A stretch of DNA of 7,795 nt from an uncultured Mailhella sp. Lineage in GTDB: Bacteria > Desulfobacterota > Desulfovibrionia > Desulfovibrionales > Desulfovibrionaceae. This document shows positions 1 through 4,480 of the stretch, one piece after another (the stretch's first letter is position 1; each line of letters starts with the position of its first letter). The translations under genes and the position numbers were made by a program. The notes under the pieces are model-generated. The model was not told where the DNA came from. It saw only the letters and a list, made by a program, of their open reading frames with translations, and made no database searches. Location of the stretch: contig NZ_CAJJIC010000112.1 in assembly GCF_905187505.1 (NCBI RefSeq), forward strand, positions 1 through 7,795, written 5' to 3'.

Positions 1-40
1 GGCCCCCCGCTCCTCCTTCCGCCTCCACGACGGTCTCTCC

Positions 41-62
41 GGCCCTGCCCCGCAGGGCCTTT
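41..62 (+). terminator. Hairpin, probable terminator of an upstream gene
   Basis: Bases 41-48 (GGCCCTGC) and 52-59 (GCAGGGCC) form a perfect 8-bp GC-rich stem with a 3-base loop. TTT follows directly, and a second T run lies at 67-71. It probably ends a + strand gene lying outside the window. No convincing coding tail is visible in bases 1-40, although one frame stays open to a TAA at 71-73. The T run is interrupted by CCCG, so termination efficiency is uncertain. Confidence 0.5.
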
Positions 63-104
63 CCCGTTTTTAAAGGCGCCCCCCCACCGCCTTTTCCTTT
101 TGCC

Positions 105-139
105 GAAAATTCGTTAGATTTTTCTGCACCCAATAATAT
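105..139 (+). promoter_or_regulatory. AT-rich promoter-like region upstream of the MFS gene
   Basis: This is an AT-rich island in otherwise GC-rich DNA, just before the MFS exporter gene. TAATAT at 134-139 is a plausible -10 box. The best-spaced -35 candidate, TTCGTT at 110-115 (18-bp spacer), is poor. An imperfect 20-bp dyad at 105-124 (outer arms GAAAA and TTTTC) overlaps the -35 position and could be an operator. The call rests on composition and position, so the exact boxes are weakly supported. Confidence 0.3.
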
Positions 140-178
140 CGCTGTCCCGAAAATGCCCTTTACGCCCCTGAGGTAACC

Positions 179-1426
179 ATGCATCTGATCTACAGGCTGT
201 TCCCTGCTCTCGCGCACAGAGCGTTCTTCTGCTTCATCATAGGTCAGACCATATCCATGCTCGGACAGTGGATGCAGCGACTCGCCATGAGCTGGCTCGT
301 CTTCCGTCTCACCGGCTCCGCCTTTCTGCTCAGCATCGTGGAATTCATGAACCTCGCGCCCATTCTCGTGCTCGGACTCATGGCCGGCGCGTGGCTCGAA
401 CGTCACGATCTGCGAAAGGCCCTGGCCGCCACGCAGGCTCTCTGCATGATAGAATCCGCCCTGCTCACCTTCGTGACCTTCACGGGCATCGTCAACTATC
501 CCCTGCTCGTGGCCCTCAGCCTCATTCTCGGCGTCATCACCTCCTTCGACATGACGGCACGGCAGTCCTCCGTGTCCCTCATGGTCTCCGATCCCGCCGC
601 CGTCAAAAGCGCCGTGGCCCTCAACTCCATGGCCTTCAACATGAGCAAGCTCGTCGGACCCTCCATAGCCGGACTCGTCATCTATCTCTGGGGTGAGGGC
701 GTGTGCTTCCTCATTTCCATGTTCTCCTACCTGCCCATCATCTACATGCTGCTCTTTCAGGTGCGCCTGCGCGACCGCGTCGCTCCCGCCGCCAAGAAAA
801 GCATGTTCGGCGACATCGTCGAGGGCCTGCGCCATGTGCAGAGCGAGTTCTTTCTGAACCACATCTTCCGCCTGCTCGCCGTGTTCTGCACCTTCGGCCT
901 GTGCTACAGCGTGCTCTTTCCCATGTTCTCCACCAGCATTCTGGAGGGCAACTCCCAGACGCTCGGCTGGCTCTTCGGCGCCGTGGGCGCGGGCGCCTTC
1001 GTGGGCGGCGTGGTGGTTTCCGTGCGCCTCAAGCTCAGACGCGTGCCCTCCTTCCTTCTGCGCACCACGTCCATCACCGCCGTCGCCCTCGTCGTGTTCA
1101 GCTTCTCCACGAACCTGCTTCTCTCCCTCGCCGCCGCCTTCTTCATGGGCTTCGGCATCACTTCCACCAACATCAGCGTGAACACCCTCTGCCAGACCAC
1201 CACCTCCGACGACTGCCGCAGCCGCGTGATCAGCCTCTACATCATGTGCACCGCAGGCTTCGGCCCCGTGGGCGGTCTCGCCTTCGGCGCGCTCGCCGAC
1301 TTCATGGGCGCTCCGCACACCATGCTTTTGTGCGCACTCGTCATAGCTCTTGCCATCCTGCTGTTTTTGCGGCATTTTCACGCCATACACCACAGCCTCG
1401 CACAGACGCTCGCGCATCTTTCCTGA
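179..1426 (+). CDS. MFS exporter, EntS-like (MFS_3 family)
   Basis: This is a 415-residue integral inner-membrane protein of the major facilitator superfamily, probably a proton-driven exporter of a small molecule. The N-terminus (GQTISMLGQWMQRLAMSWL, about residues 22-40) matches the opening of EntS/MFS_3 proteins. The loop GAWLERHDLRKAL (70-82) corresponds to MFS motif A between helices 2 and 3. NSMAFNMSKLVGPSIAGL (149-166) is a typical helix-5 family segment. A second motif-A-like stretch, CRSRVISLY followed by GALADFMG (346-377), marks the C-terminal half. Length and roughly twelve hydrophobic stretches fit a complete protein. The start is supported by GAGGT at 170-174, five to six bases before ATG. 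The AEC permease follows 69 bp downstream. EntS exports enterobactin in E. coli, but no siderophore genes are visible here, so the substrate is unknown. Confidence 0.9.
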   Translation: MHLIYRLFPALAHRAFFCFIIGQTISMLGQWMQRLAMSWLVFRLTGSAFLLSIVEFMNLAPILVLGLMAGAWLERHDLRKALAATQALCMIESALLTFVTFTGIVNYPLLVALSLILGVITSFDMTARQSSVSLMVSDPAAVKSAVALNSMAFNMSKLVGPSIAGLVIYLWGEGVCFLISMFSYLPIIYMLLFQVRLRDRVAPAAKKSMFGDIVEGLRHVQSEFFLNHIFRLLAVFCTFGLCYSVLFPMFSTSILEGNSQTLGWLFGAVGAGAFVGGVVVSVRLKLRRVPSFLLRTTSITAVALVVFSFSTNLLLSLAAAFFMGFGITSTNISVNTLCQTTTSDDCRSRVISLYIMCTAGFGPVGGLAFGALADFMGAPHTMLLCALVIALAILLFLRHFHAIHHSLAQTLAHLS

Positions 1427-1495
1427 CCTCTTTTCCCCGGTCGTCGCGCTCCTTTGCCCCCCGCCGGGCCCCCTTTTCAAGGATCTGCTTTTCCC

Positions 1496-2464
1496 ATGAA
1501 CGGCATCTTTTCCGCACTCGTCACCGTATTCGGCATCATGTTCCTCGGCCTTCTGGCCGAACGCCGCCGCATCCTCGCCCCCACCATGGCCCTGTGCCTC
1601 AACCAGTTCGTCTACTGGATAAGCCTGCCCGCACTGCTCTTCACGCAGATGTGCTCCATCCCCATGGACGGTCAGGCCACCACCTTCATGTGGGCCACGC
1701 TCGCCGGTTCCCTCGTCTGCTACCTCGTCGCCTACCTGTTCTTCTCGAAACTGTGGCGCGATCACCGGCTTGAAACCACCATACGCACCCTTGCCGCCGT
1801 GTTCCCCAACGCCGCCTTCTTCGGCCTGCCCTTCATCTTCATGGTCTTCCCGGACAACGAAGAAGCCGCCACCGCAGGCATGCTCGGCGCCCTGCTCTAC
1901 TCCGGCGTGTTTCTCATCGCCGACGCCTCGCTCGACATTCTCTCCTCCTCGGGAGCCGGAGAACGCCGCAACATCGGCAAAAAGCTCATAGGCGAACTCA
2001 TCCACAACCCCATGATCGTCGCCGCCATCATCGGCGCGTGCGCGGGCTTCTCCGGCATTCCCCTGCCGAAGGCCGTCACCAGCATCACCCAGATGCTCGG
2101 ATCGACCGCCGCGCCCTGCGCCCTCTTCGGCATGGGCATGGTGCTCTCGGCCCAGCTCTCCGGCACCTCAGGCATGGGCGGCAGCTTCAGCCGCAAAAAC
2201 CTCGTCTTCGTGTGCCTCGCCAAGCTTCTGCTTCAGCCGCTCTTCACCTTCCTCGTGCTCTTCGCCGCAGGCTGCACCGGCACGGCCCTCGCCGTGGGCA
2301 CCGTGGTATCCGCCATGCCCACGGGCACCATGGTCTACATCCTCGGCGAACGCTATCAGGCCTGCCCCACCGAGTCTTCCATGACCGTCATCGCCACCAC
2401 CATCCTCTCGCTGGCCTCGCTGCCGCTCATCATGCTGGCGCTCCAGACGGCGGGCATCGTCTAG
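1496..2464 (+). CDS. AEC (auxin efflux carrier) family permease
   Basis: This 322-residue inner-membrane protein belongs to the AEC family, whose bacterial members move small organic acids such as malate or malonate, or related compounds. Family signatures occur in order: NQFVYWISLPALLF (36-49), NAAFFGLPFIF (105-115), HNPMIVAAIIGA (170-181), TAAPCALFGMGMVL (204-217), KLLLQPLF (243-250) and SAMPTGTMVYILGERY (272-287). Length and about ten membrane segments, arranged as two five-helix halves around a central loop near residues 150-165, are normal for the family. The frame opens earlier, with an ATG at 1454, but those 14 residues are Pro-rich and unlike the family. ATG 1496 has AAGGA at 1479-1483, somewhat far upstream at 12 bases. 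It may be cotranscribed with the MFS gene. The substrate and direction of transport cannot be read from the sequence. Confidence 0.88.
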   Translation: MNGIFSALVTVFGIMFLGLLAERRRILAPTMALCLNQFVYWISLPALLFTQMCSIPMDGQATTFMWATLAGSLVCYLVAYLFFSKLWRDHRLETTIRTLAAVFPNAAFFGLPFIFMVFPDNEEAATAGMLGALLYSGVFLIADASLDILSSSGAGERRNIGKKLIGELIHNPMIVAAIIGACAGFSGIPLPKAVTSITQMLGSTAAPCALFGMGMVLSAQLSGTSGMGGSFSRKNLVFVCLAKLLLQPLFTFLVLFAAGCTGTALAVGTVVSAMPTGTMVYILGERYQACPTESSMTVIATTILSLASLPLIMLALQTAGIV

Positions 2465-2481
2465 TTCGCGCGCGTCCGATC

Positions 2482-2513
2482 CGCGTCCGGTCCCCGCTCC
2501 GGAACCGGACGCG
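2482..2513 (+). terminator. Perfect 10-bp hairpin after the AEC gene
   Basis: CGCGTCCGGT (2482-2491) and ACCGGACGCG (2504-2513) are exact inverse complements with a 12-base loop. They start 17 bp after the AEC stop codon. No T run follows, so this is not a classical intrinsic terminator. It could be a transcript-end stabiliser, a weak terminator or a bidirectional pause site. A direct copy of the 5' arm core (CGCGTCCG) also lies at 2471-2478 and could form a competing pair with the 3' arm. Confidence 0.45.
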
Positions 2514-2530
2514 CCCCCGGACTCCCGCCC

Positions 2531-2559
2531 TTGCATAACGATGCCGGGAGCGTTATCAT
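2531..2559 (+). promoter_or_regulatory. Putative sigma70-type promoter of the Lar-like gene
   Basis: TTGCAT (2531-2536) and TATCAT (2554-2559) are separated by exactly 17 bp, the optimal sigma70 spacing. The -10 box matches the consensus at five of six positions; the -35 box is weaker, matching only TTG. Transcription from here would start near 2566 and leave a leader of roughly 65-70 nt before the ATG at 2634. The site follows the hairpin ending at 2513, consistent with a new transcription unit. Confidence 0.45.
2535..2556. promoter_or_regulatory. Dyad operator candidate inside the promoter spacer
   Basis: ATAACG (2535-2540) and CGTTAT (2551-2556) are perfect inverse complements separated by 10 bp, giving half-site centres about 1.5 helical turns apart. 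The dyad fills the -35/-10 spacer, where a bound dimeric repressor would block RNA polymerase. A second nested inverted pair, CTCCCG (2522-2527) and CGGGAG (2545-2550), overlaps it. No cognate regulator gene is visible in the window. Confidence 0.35.
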
Positions 2560-2633
2560 CTGCCCCTCCCAAGTGTCCGCGTCATGCCGAGCACGGCAGA
2601 ACGTCCGTTCATTCCAGCAAGAAGGAGATCTTC

Positions 2634-2843
2634 ATGTCAGAGCCCTATCTGCCAACCATTCTTCCCTGCTCTTCCTGCGGGAGCCGCGAGCAGAAGCTGG
2701 AATCGTGCCTTCCTGCCGGCCATCGGAGCGAAGTGTGGAGAGTCGTGTGTCCGTGCGGATGCGCGCTCACCCAGTGGGCCGTGTCCCAGGGCGCGGCCAT
2801 CCGTCTGTGGAACCGCTTCCTCGGCGAGGGACACGAAGAGTAG
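2634..2843 (+). CDS. Small Lar-like zinc-ribbon protein
   Basis: This 69-residue protein resembles the Lar restriction-alleviation family (Lar_restr_allev type). It has an N-terminal LPCSSCGS (C12, C15), then WRVVCPCGCAL (C39, C41, C43), then AAIRLWNRF (54-62), matching the family layout of CPxCGS, VxCxxCG and A-I-x-x-W-N-R. The four-cysteine pattern implies one structural zinc. The second cysteine pair is atypical (C-P-C-G-C rather than C-x2-C). The start is chosen because AAGGAG at 2622-2627 sits six bases before this ATG; the longer frame beginning at 2541 lacks such a site and its extra residues look unstructured. Lar of the Rac prophage modulates type I restriction, and many homologues are phage-encoded, but no phage or restriction genes are visible here. 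The family fit is good; the function is only suggested. Confidence 0.72.
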   Translation: MSEPYLPTILPCSSCGSREQKLESCLPAGHRSEVWRVVCPCGCALTQWAVSQGAAIRLWNRFLGEGHEE

Positions 2844-3027
2844 TCCGACGCCGCGCGAGGCAGGATTGCTTTCCCTCTTCCGCCCCGCATGACGCCGACA
2901 TCCTTCCGCTTCCGCCGGCAAAGGCGCTCCTCTTCCCTGCGAAACGCCGCATCCGTGCCTTTTCCGCCCGCCGCAGAAGCGGCCGCAATCAACCATCATC
3001 AGGGCGCACGGCGCCGCAAGAACCATC
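2844..3027. other. Intergenic stretch without recognised gene
   Basis: These 184 bp between the Lar-like gene and the radical SAM gene hold no convincing coding frame. The frames that remain open are rich in Arg and Pro and look like GC-driven noise. Only a short 5-bp hairpin (GCCGC at 2970-2974 with GCGGC at 2979-2983, loop AGAA) was found, with no T run. I see no clear promoter, so whether the radical SAM gene is cotranscribed with the small gene is undecided. Confidence 0.5.
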
Positions 3028-4368
3028 ATGGCCACATCTCATCCCCGTCCCCGCATGCTTCTGGCCGACGACAAGGGCCAGATATTCGACGATCCCGATC
3101 TTCTCATGCTCTGCCGCAAGGGCAACGAATGGACGCTCCCGCGTCCCGACGAGCTCATGCCGCTCCCGCCCGAAAGCGAACTTTTCCTGCTTCCCGGCCG
3201 CCACGCCGCCGGACTCGACCCCGAAACCGGCGAAACCGTGGAAGTCGAGGAACTCGCCGTGGCCGCCTTCATCGCGCCCGCGCACACCCTCACCGGACAC
3301 CCGGTGTACGTCACCGACGACGACGCCCCCACCCTGCCGCTCTTCGCCTACGCCGCCGTGGGCATGATCGGCGACCGCTTCTACGTGTGCGCCAAGAAGG
3401 TGGACGAAGACCCGCGCCAGATCTTTACCGGCATCCCGCAGAAGAAGATCAACAAGGCCGCGAAGGAACTCATGGCCGAGTTTCCGCACAACCGCTTCAT
3501 TCAGCACCTCATGCAGAACTGCGTGCTGAAATACGGCTGCCCCGCGGCCAAGAACCTCGCCATCGGCCGCTACGAAGCGCCCATCCCCACCTCGCGCGTG
3601 TGCAACGCCCGCTGCGTGGGCTGCATTTCCCACAAGAACGAGGATTCCACCATCTGCGCTACCCCGCAGGACCGCCTGACCTTCACGCCCACGGCCGACG
3701 AAATCCTCGAAATGATGTTCCATCACATGAAAAACGAGGAGCATCCCATCTTCTCCTTCGGTCAGGGATGCGAGGGCGAACCCCTCACCGAGGCCCCGCT
3801 GCTGCTCGAGGTGGTGAAGCGCTACCGCGCCGAGGGCGGTCACGGCACCATCAACCTGAACACCAACGCCTCCCTGCCCGACGAGGTGGCAAAGCTCGCC
3901 GAAGCCGGTCTCACCTCCATGCGCGTGAGCATGAACAGCGCCCGCGAAGAGGTGTACACCCGCTACTACCGTCCGCGCAGCTTCACCTTCGCCGACGTGC
4001 GCCGCTCCATCACCGAGGCGTCGAGCCGCGGCGTGTTCGTTTCCCTGAACCTGCTCTACTTCCCCGGCATCACCGACTGCGAAGAGGAAATCGAGGCTCT
4101 TGTGGAACTCATCAACTCCTGCAAGGTGAGCTTCATCCAGCTGCGCAACCTGAACATCGATCCCGAGCTCTACATGAAGCTCATGGAAGGCGTGAAATTC
4201 GGCCCCTCCGTGGGACTTGTGAACTTCCGCAAAAGGCTCAGAAAATACTGCCCGGCTCTCAGGTTCGGCTACTTCAACCCCTACATGGGGGACGAGGCTG
4301 CCCACAGCGAAAGCGACGGGGAAGACGCTCACGGCGAAAGCGACGACACTTCCCGCAACGAACACTGA
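3028..4368 (+). CDS. Radical SAM protein of unknown substrate
   Basis: This 446-residue protein has a canonical CNARCVGC motif (C192, C196, C199), the CxxxCxxC that binds the [4Fe-4S] cluster used to cleave S-adenosylmethionine. SFGQGCEGEPL (243-253) takes the place of the GGEP SAM-binding motif, and INLNTNASLP (275-284) and SMRVSMNS (297-304) are the next barrel strands. The first 180 residues form a domain I do not recognise; it ends in NCVLKYGCPAAKN with two further cysteines (C165, C171). The protein resembles, from memory, an uncharacterised radical SAM family of Desulfovibrio-type sulfate reducers. The C-terminus is an acidic, His-containing low-complexity tail (from about residue 421). 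No SPASM domain, peptide substrate or partner enzyme is evident. ATG 3028 is the first sensible start but has no good Shine-Dalgarno. A strong terminator follows six bases after the stop. Confidence 0.9.
   Translation: MATSHPRPRMLLADDKGQIFDDPDLLMLCRKGNEWTLPRPDELMPLPPESELFLLPGRHAAGLDPETGETVEVEELAVAAFIAPAHTLTGHPVYVTDDDAPTLPLFAYAAVGMIGDRFYVCAKKVDEDPRQIFTGIPQKKINKAAKELMAEFPHNRFIQHLMQNCVLKYGCPAAKNLAIGRYEAPIPTSRVCNARCVGCISHKNEDSTICATPQDRLTFTPTADEILEMMFHHMKNEEHPIFSFGQGCEGEPLTEAPLLLEVVKRYRAEGGHGTINLNTNASLPDEVAKLAEAGLTSMRVSMNSAREEVYTRYYRPRSFTFADVRRSITEASSRGVFVSLNLLYFPGITDCEEEIEALVELINSCKVSFIQLRNLNIDPELYMKLMEGVKFGPSVGLVNFRKRLRKYCPALRFGYFNPYMGDEAAHSESDGEDAHGESDDTSRNEH
4300..4353 (+). repeat. Two-copy 27-bp imperfect tandem repeat in the radical SAM tail
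   Basis: The nine-codon unit AHSESDGED (residues 425-433) is followed at once by AHGESDDTS (434-442). At DNA level both share CAC-(A/G)GC-GAAAGCGACG. It encodes an acidic, His-bearing extension after the folded domain, probably disordered. It may have arisen by slippage and is likely variable between strains. Confidence 0.6.
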
Positions 4369-4373
4369 TGCAC

Positions 4374-4407
4374 AGGCGGGACGCCACAACGGAGCCCCGC
4401 CTTTTTT
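4374..4407 (+). terminator. Intrinsic terminator of the radical SAM gene
   Basis: AGGCGGG (4374-4380) pairs with CCCGCCT (4396-4402) across a 15-base loop, which can extend a little internally through CG (4382-4383) with CG (4390-4391). Six T residues (4402-4407) follow directly. The hairpin begins only six bases after the TGA. This is the clearest rho-independent terminator in the window. Confidence 0.8.
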
Positions 4408-4450
4408 CGGACTCCCCTTCCGAAACCATGCGGCATGACCTTTTCCGCAT
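4405..4450 (+). repeat. Two further inverted repeats in the autotransporter leader
   Basis: TTTCGGA (4405-4411) and TCCGAAA (4419-4425) are perfect partners with a 7-base loop; the 5' arm overlaps the terminator T run. ATGCGG (4428-4433) and CCGCAT (4445-4450) are perfect partners with an 11-base loop. Together with the terminator this gives three consecutive stem-loops before the autotransporter start. They may be operators, leader-RNA structures or transcript-end stabilisers; the sequence alone does not decide. Confidence 0.5.
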
Positions 4451-4480
4451 CCGTTCCACCTTCAACGTTTTTCTTCTTCC

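Noticed and set aside
1..175. Frame open from the window edge to a TAA just before the MFS gene
   Set aside because: The product is mostly Pro, Ala and Phe without a recognisable pattern, and it crosses the terminator hairpin and the AT-rich promoter-like region.
703..1773. 356-codon + strand frame spanning the end of the MFS gene and start of the AEC gene
   Set aside because: It has Arg/His/Pro-rich composition and overlaps two well-supported membrane proteins in another frame.
2541..2633. 31-residue N-terminal extension of the Lar-like protein
   Set aside because: The ATG at 2541 lies within the promoter-like spacer and lacks a ribosome binding site; the ATG at 2634 has AAGGAG at ideal spacing and gives a family-like length.
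2989..4389. 466-codon open frame on the - strand opposite the radical SAM gene
   Set aside because: The product is Val/Ala/Gly/His-rich without motifs and mirrors the codon bias of the + strand gene, which has clear radical SAM motifs. It is an antisense shadow.
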